Below are positions 23,507 to 33,315 of a stretch of DNA of 64,000 bases, one piece after another. How positions within the stretch are numbered: position 1 is the stretch's first letter; each line of letters opens with the position of its first letter. A model generated the notes under the pieces. That model did not search any database. It saw only the letters and a list, made by a program, of their open reading frames with translations, and was not told the origin of the DNA. The translations under genes were made by a program, and so were the position numbers. Origin of the DNA: Haematobia irritans (lineage: Eukaryota > Arthropoda > Insecta > Diptera > Muscidae); NCBI RefSeq assembly GCF_050003625.1, contig NC_134397.1:279490070-279554069 (forward strand), read 5' to 3'.

Positions 23507-23856
23507 TTACTTGATGTCGCCTAATAATCCCACCATCGATCGCATATATCCAACTTTGGAATCTTCAAGAAAGTCAGATGAAATTTCCAAATTATCAGCT
23601 TTCATCTCTGGTTCGTGGGTGTGTGGGGAACCGGCGACCCGTATGGAGACATCATCATTAACCTTTGATGTTACCACTGTTGCCCGACAACCATATTTGA
23701 CATAACGTGAACAACGCCAAAATATATTCTTATGGGATTGACGATTTTCCACATATCTATAGCCATTATATATTAACATAACACGACCCCTTTGCGTAGT
23801 GGAATACTGGATGTAAGTGGTGGCGGGATTTCTGTCTTCAAACATGTACTTGATGT
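23507..23856 (-). CDS. mod(mdg4): mod(mdg4) alternative 3' exon, FLYWCH
   Basis: The acceptor aatatgtttttcag joins in phase 1 (G+AC). It adds about 116 residues: STTQRGRVMLIYNGYRYV, FWRCSRYVKYGCRATVVTS, AGSPHTHEPE, and an acidic tail. Zinc ligands are present (WRC, GC, HTH). It is paralogous to 21384-21104. Confidence 0.88.
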
Positions 23857-24052
23857 CTGAAAAACATATTAGAAAGAATCATTATTAGTAAGCTGTTTTC
23901 AAATGGTTTATTACATTCAAATTTCTGCTACAGGGAAACATAAAAAATGTAACATTTTTGCAAAGAATTTATTCAGTTCAACAATAAAGTATTTGTATTA
24001 AAATAAAAATTATACATGCATAGGTCAACCAAAATTAAATATTTTGTTTCGT

Positions 24053-25154
24053 TCATTCTTCAGTGGATGCTTTTGGTGGAAATATATTGGCAATTTTCTG
24101 TTGTATAAAACGCAATACCATAGTGTCGTCTATTTTTTCTCCTCGCATTGAAAACACTTGCACTACGTGAGCTGTAATGAAAAACAAAAAAAAAAAGTAT
24201 TTGTTTGCCATGTACTAAAAATCGATTTAACAAATATAATGAATAAACAAATTGTTGCAAACAACTAAGAAAACTCAATTAGAGAAAATTAGCATTTACA
24301 CCATACAGAAGATATATTCGAGATCCTTCCTATCTTATGTAGCTCATAGGTACTTACTAGTAAAGAATATGCAATGGCCTTAATATTCCAATTTAAATAC
24401 AAATTTAAATTACTAATTTGCCCCGAAATGTCCAGTTCATCGACTGTAGGTAGTATCCAAATTAGAATTGATTCCAATATTAGATAACGAACTACTACAT
24501 TTTGAAAAATTTTATCCCCTTCCAGAAAAATTATAGGCCACATCCCAGGAATTTGAGAACCCGTTTAAGGTTTTCCACTATTTATTATTATTCTATTTGA
24601 AAATTGTGTAGTTAAGATATGTTACTATGGCGAGCATTTATTCATGTCTAATACTCAGTAATATGAAATCAACAAAATGAAATGGATTTATTCGTTGTCG
24701 CAATAAATTGTGAATTGTTTGAAATATGGTAATTATAGAAAGACTATTAGACTACCAATAGCGATGAATTGGAAAAAATATTAAAGCGTGACTTACTTAT
24801 GACTGACTTGAGCAATTCATCATCCAAGAGGTTTACACGATCCTTTGCTCCAGCTTTGGCAACATTCTCAAGTGTTTCTAGGCCAAATACCAATTCACTT
24901 AAGCGTGACGTATATATACACGCATTTGGGATATATATTTTCATCAAATCATTTTTGGAAACATACACTCTGAAATGGAACATAAAATACATTTGTTAAT
25001 AACACCTGCTGCAGGCAGTTCCAAAAAAGTACTACTTACTTACTACCGGCGTATAGTGGAACTTTTCCAGATCCGCGTTTAGTCCTCTTGGAAGAAACCG
25101 AAGTAGTTTTAGAAGTGGTGGGTTTCGTTATTACTTTGGTTTTTGAAGGTATAA
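24053..25154 (-). CDS. mod(mdg4): mod(mdg4) alternative 3' unit with a BEN-like domain (3 exons)
   Basis: The exons are 25154-25040, 24969-24797 and 24171-24053. The first acceptor (cttgtctccaacag) joins in phase 1. Exon one is basic, Ser/Thr/Lys-rich (KTTSVSSKRTKRGSGK) and ends in phase 2 at GTAAGT. Exon two encodes VYVSKNDLMKIYIPNA, SRLSELVFGLETLENVAKAG and NLLDDELLKSVI, ending in phase 1. Exon three encodes HVVQVFSMRGEKIDD, LRFIQQKIANIFPPK and a stop. All phases match. The order of hydrophobic blocks (basic entry, xLLxxLFxxxxL, LDxxxLxxI, final helix with IxxKI) fits a BEN domain, a DNA-binding module of insulator and repressor proteins. The fold assignment is by eye. There is no FLYWCH. 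It adds about 135 residues. Confidence 0.7.
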
Positions 25155-25670
25155 CTGTTGGAGACAAGAGAAAATTTTCAATTATCAAACATCGAAAAGA
25201 CAAAAATGGTGGAAAATATTAAAATTATATTAAACAAATAGTGGAAATTATTAGCGAAAATTAAAAAGAAAACACAGTCGTACGAGTTCTAAGTAAATTT
25301 GTTTATTCATTTTATTATAGTACATCATATGGTTTGGAATTTATCGTCAATATCCTTTATGTTTGTCTATTTTTTAATGTTTGTGGGTCCCTTAATCTAG
25401 AACAGTTTTTACAGATTGGGAAAAATGAAGACACATTTTTAATAGACTTTTCTGTATAAACAATAACAATCTCACAATGTATAGATGCAAGGAACAATAA
25501 ATATTTAGTAAAATTTCGACGACAGTCCCAACGCGCAGCCCATTGACACAACATTGATGTACTTTGCAGAGATGCATTCAAAATGAAATAGAATGTCAAA
25601 CAAAATGAAGAACCTTAATATGACAAAACAAAGGAAAACGATGTCCATCTCGCTGCCTGTGTGTATTCCA

Positions 25671-25706
25671 TATGCACTGTTCACATAGAAATTTGTGAAC
25701 AGTGCA
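25671..25706. repeat. 14-bp-arm hairpin
   Basis: ATGCACTGTTCACA and its exact inverse TGTGAACAGTGCAT are separated by 8 bases (tagaaatt). It could be the fused ends of a deleted palindromic element. Confidence 0.55.
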
Positions 25707-25965
25707 TAATTTTAGAACAAATTTAATTGAAATCATTGAGAGTCAAATCTGTCGTCGTCCAAACACAAGTATGATGTAACGGCGCATTAGACTTCAATTT
25801 GAGATTTTTTTGCGTACAGCAATTAATCCGCGATCCGATATTTTGACTGCACCGTTCCCATTATATGTTGGAGAGTGTCATTATTGGATGAGTATAATGC
25901 ACCGTCCAGACTATAGGTTGAATTTCATACCATGCATTAATCCGTGCAGATATTGGCCTCACTTT

Positions 25966-26105
25966 AAGTTAAGTCCGAAGGCATAATCGATACTGCTGCA
26001 TGTTTATGGGATCGATACCAAATTTACCGATTATTTGGTCATCGCCGACAATTCGTATCGAATGGCCACACTGTAAGATTCTTTACTAACACAGACGCAT
26101 AATGC
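25966..26105. mobile_element. GCGCTTTACAG-family MITE, partial copy
   Basis: It carries the internal family sequence TTAAGTCCGAAGGCATAATC and tttatgggatcgatacc, then cactgtaagattctttac, and breaks off into cagacgcataatgcg. Confidence 0.6.
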
Positions 26106-28028
26106 GAACGGCACATTCTTTCGTGAAATGTTTACACACATATTTTTAAGTGTTAACGTCCTTGTATAAACAGTGATTTTTTCATCCGACAGGCATCGCT
26201 CGTTTTGCATTTATCTTCACGGCGTGAAGCTTGTCAATTTGTTATTTTCCAAATGTTTGCAATTGACATTTTATTATTTTAATAAATTTATTGTAAAAGA
26301 TCCTATCCGTTGTTTATGTGTATCAAATATATTGTGTTATTTGTGGCAGTGAATAAAGAAGTAAAGTTTATATGATAGATTTTCTAAGACTGGCGTTCCA
26401 AGTAAGTTATCTGTTTAGCAAAATCCTTCATACCCATCATATTCATCAATTTCATTCATGAATAGTGGTCGAATAGATTTAGTGAAAAATGAATGTCCTA
26501 TTTGTATAACAATAGAGTCCAAAAAAATTTTGTTGGAGTAACCAGTTTTAGTGAACATGAATACCTACGTGCATGAATGTTTCGTTATTGGAATTACCTA
26601 GTTTGGAGTCTCCAGATTTTTGATTCTTAAATCGATACAACAAAGTGGAAAGAATCCAATCGTAGAAAATAAAAAGTATATTTGACAATTTAATAATTTC
26701 ATTTATTTATTTAATTTGTTTTCCATAAATATACCCATTTAATTAATTGTGATCGATTTCAGCTTCCTAGCATACAATGGGGACGTGGAAGTGAAATTGA
26801 TGTGGTTTTCAAATTGTTTTCGTTCCTTTTCTGGTTGGGAATTTGGCATTAATTTACTGAATAAATATGAGAGTGACCTGTCATTTCAAAAATGTGACTT
26901 GAACTTGACTCCATTAAATCTATTGCTATATTAATGTGCCGAATTTCTTATTTAATTAAAAACAGCTTTCGTGATTTGGCAGGCGAATTTAGTAGCATAG
27001 CTGGATCGTTCCTTTGGAAGGGTCAATCTTAATCTTATGGCCAATTATTTTACGAAATGATGGGGAAGATTTTAAATAAAATCGCACTTTGATGACATTG
27101 TTTTTTTTTTGATAATTTTCGTACAGAATCATTAATTATTAATACATTCGGTGCAACTTTTATGGAATGCAATAACCAAAGTGCAACAAGCTACCATAAA
27201 ACATGGGTAACCAATTATAATGCGATATGCGAAGAGATGCGGGAAAACTTCTGCTAGTTTAAAAGGATAAAAAGTTTTAATTGTAGTTAACCTTTATTTT
27301 AGGAAAAATATATTTCAGGACTAGTGCAGTATTTCTTAATTGATTCCAATAATGTCGGGAACCCAAATGATTTTAAATTTGGTATGGCATTTAATTTGGA
27401 GGAATAACGTTTGCTCGGAATCAACTCTTGACTCAACAACTTATAGAAATCTAGATTGATTTGATACCCGAAAGTATGGCAATATATAAAATATACATAA
27501 AAATGGCTAATGTCTATAGACTATACTGTTTAGAAATAGTTTCCAAATAAAGAAAAAAGAGATATTTGTGTCTTGTAATTATCGTAATCGACGTAGAATT
27601 AATGTTGCCCATCGACGTAGAATGAGCGTAGCCCTTGTGTAAAGTATATTGCGGACTGTCACCATATCTACTTTGGCGGAATTAATGAGAATAAAAGTTG
27701 TCCCAAAGGTTTCTGTTAATAAATGTCGCTTGAAGAATATAACACAAAATAATCTACACGGGCTCGTTTTGATAAAAAAAAATATAAATAAAAATAAATG
27801 GTATGGAACTTCATTTGTTTTAATGAATATGTAAATAAAATTTAATATAAATAAAAAAAAAGTAGCAGTATTTAATACTGATTGATATTAATTACCACAA
27901 CAAAAATGAGATTTAAGTTTAGAATAAGAAAAACAGGTTTAAATAGAATAATATGATATACATGTTATATATTTTTATGTGACAAATATGCGACTACATA
28001 TGCTCTTATTATTTTCAATTATTTACAG

Positions 28029-28291
28029 ATTGTTCCCTTCTACATGTCATCAAGTGTGACCCGAGCAAGAAATCGAATTATGACCACCTTAATGTTAGTT
28101 TCATCCGAAGTGTACGAGGCAATAAGCTCCTAACAATTAATGGCAAAAATTACACCCTTAATCGTCGCATAAAAGATGTTTGCTACTGGGAATGTGTCAA
28201 AGTACGTTGTAAATATACAAAATGTACAGCTCGGGTAATAACAAAATTCAACCGAATAGCATCCCTAAGAGGTCACCATAATCATAACTAA
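28029..28291 (+). CDS. mod(mdg4): mod(mdg4) plus-strand 3' exon, FLYWCH
   Basis: The acceptor ttttcaattatttacag is followed by AT in phase 1 (Asp). There is no ATG start, so it is visible only as a spliced exon. It encodes NVSFIRSVRGNKLLTINGKN, VCYWECVKVRCKYTKCTARV and LRGHHNHN followed by a stop. The zinc ligands are WEC, KC and HNH. It adds about 87 residues and ends right after the last His. It belongs to the plus-strand block and so would need trans-splicing. Confidence 0.85.
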
Positions 28292-28481
28292 TTCATTAGA
28301 AATAGGACTAAGAACAATGTATTCACTATCTTTATAAATATCAGCTTTCGGATACTCATAATATTTAATGAAATACAAGTAGATTGATTTCCCATCTAAG
28401 GCGGTGTATTATTTTATCCCAATTACTTGTGTATGTAATTTAAAATTTACTATTTGTTAATTTTTATTTAACCCTTTGCAG

Positions 28482-28762
28482 ATGTCAGAAAAGATGGCCG
28501 TTCAAAACCTGGAGAATGGATAGAAGATCTATACACTTTTGTTCGCAATCGACGAGGTGGTCTAAATTTAATATATAATGGCTTCCTATATACAGCCGAA
28601 AGAAGGTATAACTCAACAATTAATTGGGTGTGTAATAAAAATAGTAATAGTTCATTACGTTGCCCAGCTAGATGTGTGACTGCAGGCAAAAACACAATTA
28701 AGCTTGGCCGTAAGAAACATAATCATGACGTGGTGGCGGAGATAAAATATGCAGATAAATAA
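28482..28762 (+). CDS. mod(mdg4): mod(mdg4) plus-strand 3' exon, FLYWCH (STINW subtype)
   Basis: The acceptor taaccctttgcag joins in phase 1 (G+AT). It encodes RNRRGGLNLIYNGFLYTAER, NSTINWVCNKNSNSSLRCPA, RCVT and KLGRKKHNHDVV. The zinc ligands are WVC, RC and HNH. It matches the minus-strand unit 5255-4870 more closely than its plus-strand neighbours (LNLI, STINW, ARC, KLG), so the two are an ancient duplicated pair now on opposite strands. It adds about 93 residues. It lies 190 bases after the previous plus-strand stop. Confidence 0.86.
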
Positions 28763-28921
28763 AAGAGCAAATCAATTTAAACCGCTATTAGTTTCATAAA
28801 ATCTAGCACCGTTATTTTTAGATCTTAGTAAAATAGCTTTCATTCCTACGAAACTTTACTACAACCATTTATCGTATAATAAAGTCTTATCTGATTTGTT
28901 CTATTTCCACCTTTGTTTCAG

Positions 28922-29175
28922 CCTTCAGGCGTGGCAGTTTTAAGAACTATACGATTATAAACAACTATCGCTTTGTCAAGAGTTCCAAATCCGCCAATGC
29001 GTTATACTTAAAATGTGCTAATTTTCGAAAACAATGTCGAGCTCGGGCTGTAATACGAAGGGACACATTGAAGGTGCATTTGAAAGATGAAAATCACAAT
29101 CATCCACGCCATATACAAACCACCCATCAATATTACCCCATAAAGCTTGAAAGCACTGACCGTTTCGAAAACTAA
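28922..29175 (+). CDS. mod(mdg4): mod(mdg4) plus-strand 3' exon, FLYWCH variant
   Basis: The acceptor ccacctttgtttcag is followed by CC in phase 1 (Ala). It encodes GSFKNYTIINNYRFVKSSKS, LYLKCANFRKQCRARAVIRR and KDENHNHPRH. The Trp of the WxC motif is replaced by Leu (LKC), while both Cys and the HNH pair are kept. It adds about 84 residues. There is no usable ATG, so it is seen only as an exon. Confidence 0.83.
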
Positions 29176-29359
29176 AACCAATAGGGACTGTGTTCATTTA
29201 CATTCAATAAGTAATATACGAAATATCAAAATAAAATTACCATTTGTTCCTAAAAAGACAAAACTAAATAATTCATGACTTTCTTGCACACAACTAAGAG
29301 AAATTGTATCCCAAGGTGTTATTTCAAAGCTTTATTTATTTTATTTCATTGTTTGGCAG

Positions 29360-29625
29360 CTCATCCAGTTCCTGCCCGATATATTTTATCCAGACGAGGT
29401 ACACAATTGGTACTGTTTAGACACAACACCTATACTCCCAACTCCAAGCTGAAACCGGAATCGACGAAACGTGATTGGAAGTGCTCAATGTACCACAAAG
29501 CAAAGTGCAAGGCCCGATTAGTAACAAAGTTTACATCTAATGGCGATATCATACATGTTACATGTGCACACCACTCACACCCGCCCATGTATCCATCGGG
29601 CGGAAAAGTGAAGGAAATGTATTAG
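29360..29625 (+). CDS. mod(mdg4): mod(mdg4) plus-strand 3' exon, FLYWCH
   Basis: The acceptor tttcattgtttggcag is followed by CT in phase 1 (Ala). It encodes ARYILSRRGTQLVLFRHNTY, RDWKCSMYHKAKCKARLVTK and CAHHSHPPMYP. The zinc ligands are WKC, KC and HSH. WKCSMYHKAKCKAR resembles the minus-strand unit at 21384-21104. It adds about 88 residues. Confidence 0.87.
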
Positions 29626-29867
29626 ACATAGTCATAACAAAAGATTTGGACAAGCACAGTGAGTATTTTATATTTAAATGCTAACTCTGTTTAGTATTAT
29701 CTTTTGATTTGTGAAAATAAAGAGACTACTATTACTAAGTAAATATAAACAATGGGATATTGTTACTTTTTTAATGATGACAAATTTGTATGAAACAAGG
29801 TTGATGCAAATAAATTTGCAAAATAGTCATTCCTACTAATCATTATGCTTTATTTTATTATTTTCAG

Positions 29868-30241
29868 AGTATCGTGTAATTTGCGCGAAAAAGGAGGAAA
29901 AAGTCTTGGATCCAAAAATACCTGTAGAGGAGGATGCTAAGCCTCCAATTGCAGTAGCCATGCACACAAATCAAGAACTAGAATTTATTCCAGGCCAAAG
30001 AGGCAAAAATCTATTGCTATACCAAAACTATACTTATTCCAAAAATAATAGTACAGGATCTACCATATATTGGAAGTGTCGCACTGTGAGGGATGGAAAT
30101 GCCTGCAATGCTCGCGTAACCACTTTCTTGAGGCCCAATGGCCTTTACAACATATGTCTCACAAAACCCCATCACAACCATCAACCTACAAGTCGGCTTG
30201 GAAGAAAAGCAAAGCCAAAAGCTGAAGATCCTTATTATTAA
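29868..30241 (+). CDS. mod(mdg4): mod(mdg4) plus-strand 3' exon, FLYWCH
   Basis: The acceptor ttattattttcag is followed by AG in phase 1 (Glu). After a charged lead come ELEFIPGQRGKNLLLYQNY, IYWKCRTVRDGNACNARVTT and KPHHNHQPTSR. Zinc ligands are intact. ELEFIPGQRG resembles the minus-strand unit at 2997 ([10 protein letters not shown]). It adds about 124 residues with a basic tail (RKAKPKAED). Confidence 0.88.
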
Positions 30242-30408
30242 TTTTGACAAGAGTAATAAAGAACTACACTAAGCCAATTTATAAACTGTATTATTATCAT
30301 AGAGTGTTTCATTTCTTTATTTCTAAGATTATTCACAACTTATAATATATATTCACTAAAAAATGTTGTATTTTTCCCGTTTCATTTCGTTTACCAACAA
30401 CAATTTAG

Positions 30409-30842
30409 ATGAACCAACGGTGGCTGTGTATTCGGCTACATCACGCGGAAGGATACAGCTGATCTATGGCGGCCAACCTTTTATTTTCGAAAAGAAAATC
30501 AAGCTTCCCAACAACGAGGAAAAGAAGTACTGGCGATGCAATCAATGGTGGAATCAGAAATGCCGCTCAAGGGTGTGTACTATAAATGACATGGTCCTCC
30601 CTCTTAACCGCTATCATACCCATGAAGAGATAGTGAGGCGTAAAAAGAGAGTGCGCAAGAATGTCTCAAGTACCGGCCAAACTCCAGATAAAACAAATAA
30701 CAAAAGTTCCGTGGTGGAAGCAACTACTAGTGCCTCGGGAACGTTGGATTCAACGCTTGGAATGCATTTAAAATATGAGGAAATTGTGGCCGATGTCACA
30801 GATATGGTTGAGCCAACATCAATTGTAATGACCAAGAAATAG
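30409..30842 (+). CDS. mod(mdg4): mod(mdg4) plus-strand 3' exon, FLYWCH with long tail
   Basis: The acceptor accaacaacaatttag joins in phase 1 (G+AT). It encodes SATSRGRIQLIYGGQPFIFE, KKYWRCNQWWNQKCRSRVCT and NRYHTHEEIVRRKKRVRK, then an approximately 65-residue Ser/Thr/acidic tail. The zinc ligands are WRC, KC and HTH. RRKKRVRK could act as a nuclear localisation signal. It adds about 144 residues. Confidence 0.88.
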
Positions 30843-31118
30843 ACACCCACACAATTTAATCATAAATAATATTCGAAATATGTATGTAGTAGTTGTGCCC
30901 CAAAATATTTTCTTGCTTATTATTACTATTTTTATTGTCGTAAATGTTTTAAGTTTTATTGAGAATAAAAACAAAAATATCTTAATAAATTAATGGTAGA
31001 TATTTGTAATGTCTTTGTATTTGTAGGTAATTTCTATCACCACATTGATTAAAAATCATCTAACCAACAATGTTTCGTTCTTCTTTTTTTCTTTCGTCCC
31101 ACTTCCTCAAACATTTAG

Positions 31119-31405
31119 CTTATACTTTTAATAATTTCTATTTCACTACTGGACAACGTTCTTCAGTCAAATTGGTTTACAACAACTATCACTTTGTAAA
31201 ATTTATGCAGAATTCAAGAGGTACTAAATGGATTTGTGCAACCCGTTCCTCAACAAAGTGTAGAGCCCGTGTTCGAACTACGAAGGATTCTAAATTGGAA
31301 GTGTTGTACGGTGAACACAATCATGGTTTGAAGCACATGAAGTTTAAATATGAAGGGAAATCTAGAAATAGTTCCAACTCTAATGTTAAAACTTATATCG
31401 AATAA
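31119..31405 (+). CDS. mod(mdg4): mod(mdg4) plus-strand 3' exon, FLYWCH
   Basis: The acceptor cctcaaacatttag is followed by CT in phase 1 (Ala). It encodes TTGQRSSVKLVYNNYHFVKF, TKWICATRSSTKCRARVRT and YGEHNHGLKH. The zinc ligands are WIC, KC and HNH. It adds about 95 residues. An aataaa overlaps the stop region (31403) and another lies at 31429. The next gene unit on the minus strand ends 92 bases away, so the 3' ends are convergent. Confidence 0.88.
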
Positions 31406-31497
31406 AAAATCCTAGCTCTGCCTGCCATAAATAAAGATTTGTTACAAACGTTTTTAAATTTTATTTTAAGAGTACAGATGATAATGTTCAAAAGGTC

Positions 31498-31925
31498 TTA
31501 CGCTACATTATGTATCTCGTCAAAACATGCCTCACACATCCAACATCCACCCGGACAAGCTGAACAGAAGGTAGTAATTTTGGACAATTCTTTTTTGTCA
31601 ATATCTGGGTTCTTCAAGCAATAAACACAAAGGCCCAATAATCTCTTACGATTTACCACATTTAGGGTATGACCTCCGGGGGCTTCTTTCAAAACTTGTT
31701 TAGGGCTGTTTAATCGCTTCGCTACCTCTTTCTTGTCCATCGGCTCAATAATAGTATTTTTCGGAGTTTCGGAAGATTGCTTCTCCAGGGCTGTAGGACT
31801 AGACAATTTTTTAATAGTGTATGGTTTGCTTGGTTTAGTAGCCAAATTTGCCTGTTTGTTTATAAGGAATTTCGAATCTCGGATCTTGGGCATTAAAAAG
31901 ATGTTACTCCTTTTCATCAAATCAA
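31498..31925 (-). CDS. mod(mdg4): mod(mdg4) alternative 3' exon with Cys-rich zinc-ribbon-like tail
   Basis: The acceptor ttttgtacttacag is followed by TT in phase 1 (Val). The about 142-residue C-terminus has no FLYWCH. After a Lys/Pro/Ser-rich 80-residue lead comes NRKRLLGLCVYCLKNPDIDK, TFCSACPGGCWMCEACFDEI and H near the end. The Cys spacing is CxxC, 16 residues, CxxC, CxxxC..CxxC, then F and His. This resembles the C-terminal zinc ribbon of PiggyBac-type transposases and related cross-brace fingers. The family call is tentative; metal binding is likely. Confidence 0.75.
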
Positions 31926-32057
31926 CTGTAAGTACAAAATAAAGTAAACATAATTAGTACAATTCTAAAGCATTTCTATACTTCTTTTTATTGGGTATCA
32001 ATCAAAAGAATCATTATGACATATTTCGGTAGATTTATTTTATTATCCATCCATTAT

Positions 32058-32299
32058 TTATTGATACACTTTAGGTATAAATGATTTCTGTTTTCTTGCT
32101 TCGTGTGTATGTTGATCTCTTGTTGCTATAATTTGCTTATTTTTCGTAGTTAATTGGGCCAAACATTTATGCCTTTTGTAATCCGTACATCGCCAGTGAA
32201 CTACACACGTAGCTGCCGTTCTGCGGTAACAGGAGTAGGAATAGCCTTTAAATACTAAATGGCCTCGACAGTTGTATGTGAAGATATGTTCTATTGCAT
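32058..32299 (-). CDS. mod(mdg4): mod(mdg4) alternative 3' exon, FLYWCH
   Basis: The acceptor acactactcctcacag is followed by AT in phase 1 (Asp). There is no start codon of its own. It encodes AIEHIFTYNCRGHLVFKGYS, VVHWRCTDYKRHKCLAQLTT and TRDQHTHEARK, with a stop at 32058. The zinc ligands are WRC, KC and HTH. It adds about 80 residues. Confidence 0.84.
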
Positions 32300-32418
32300 C
32301 TGTGAGGAGTAGTGTAAAATTTTATAATCAAAAACAATTAAAAATTCACATAAACGGTCGAAAGAAGCAATAAAAAAATTTATTTGAATTTTGAATACGG
32401 ATTTTATTTATCACATTT

Positions 32419-33071
32419 CTAATTTTTTTGTTCTTTTGCCAACTTTCTTTGTTCGTATACATATTTCAAAGATCCCTTCTTTCGCCTTTCTTTCAAAATG
32501 CTATGATTATGATCTTCATCGACAATAGACACTCGATCCCCGGATGAATTGGTTCGAACTCTTGCTTTGCAGCTGAAAAAACAAAAATTAAGTAGAAGTT
32601 ATATGATATTTATCAAATGTCCTGAAACATGAGAATTAAAAGCATATACTTGGGAGTTAAGTGGAGGTACATTTTATATGCGTTCTGTCGAATGATGCCC
32701 TCATAAATGGATGATACATATTTGTTTTTAAATATTTTTGGAAATTTCCATTTTCTTATTTTTTGTTACTGTTACTTGTAAAACCGGCAAAATTAAAAGT
32801 TCGAGCGATTTATTTAATGCTCAAAATCAAAATATAATAAGCTGTACAAACTTTCCAAATATATATACCACAAAACGTCTGGGTAAAATAATTACTAAAC
32901 TAAATAGTACTACTCACCTGAGCGGTCGAAATTGTACACAACGCCAATAAATGGTGCCACCACGAACTCTATGTCGAGTGTAGGGGAACCCATCTAAAAC
33001 CAATTGGTACGATCCTTTAAGAGATGATCGATACTTTACACGGTTTTGATCGGTTATTGGAATGCCAGCAC
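32419..33071 (-). CDS. mod(mdg4): mod(mdg4) alternative 3' unit, FLYWCH split over 2 exons
   Basis: The exons are 33071-32918 and 32572-32419. The acceptor ttcttacatttttag joins in phase 1. Exon one encodes SSLKGSYQLVLDGFPYTRHR and TIYWRCVQFRPL, and ends in phase 2 at GTGAGT. Exon two (acceptor ttttttcag) completes the Ser codon and continues CKARVRTNSSGDRVSI, DEDHNHSILKERRKK, with a stop at 32419. The intron lies between the two Cys ligands. It adds about 102 residues with a basic, helix-prone tail. Neither exon has an ATG start. Confidence 0.83.
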
Positions 33072-33315
33072 CTAAAAATGTAAGAATGAAAATGTTAATC
33101 GAAATATATGCATATTAAAAATTAATATAGCGTATATAATTACCTATTTAGGACATATATGAATGATAATATGCATAAATAATACGTACTGTCTTATTTT
33201 AACGGGAAAATTCATACGTATGCTTACGATTTTATTTTTTATTAAATTAGGAAGAGGAAAAGAACATTTATACATGTTAAATAAATAATAACTAAATTTA
33301 ATTTATATTTTATAA

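Larger units (their letters stand above)
25155..28028. other. long gene-free spacer with MITE remnant
   Basis: Apart from a GCGCTTTACAG-family MITE fragment (about 25966-26105) and a hairpin at 25671-25706, I recognise nothing. A possible acceptor at 26761 is out of phase with the common exons and gives no known domain. Confidence 0.4.

Noticed and set aside
26749..26934. Acceptor-like gatcgatttcag followed by an open frame (FLAYNGDVEVKLMWF)
   Set aside because: Out of phase with the common exons (phase-1 reading stops at once), no Cys/His pattern.
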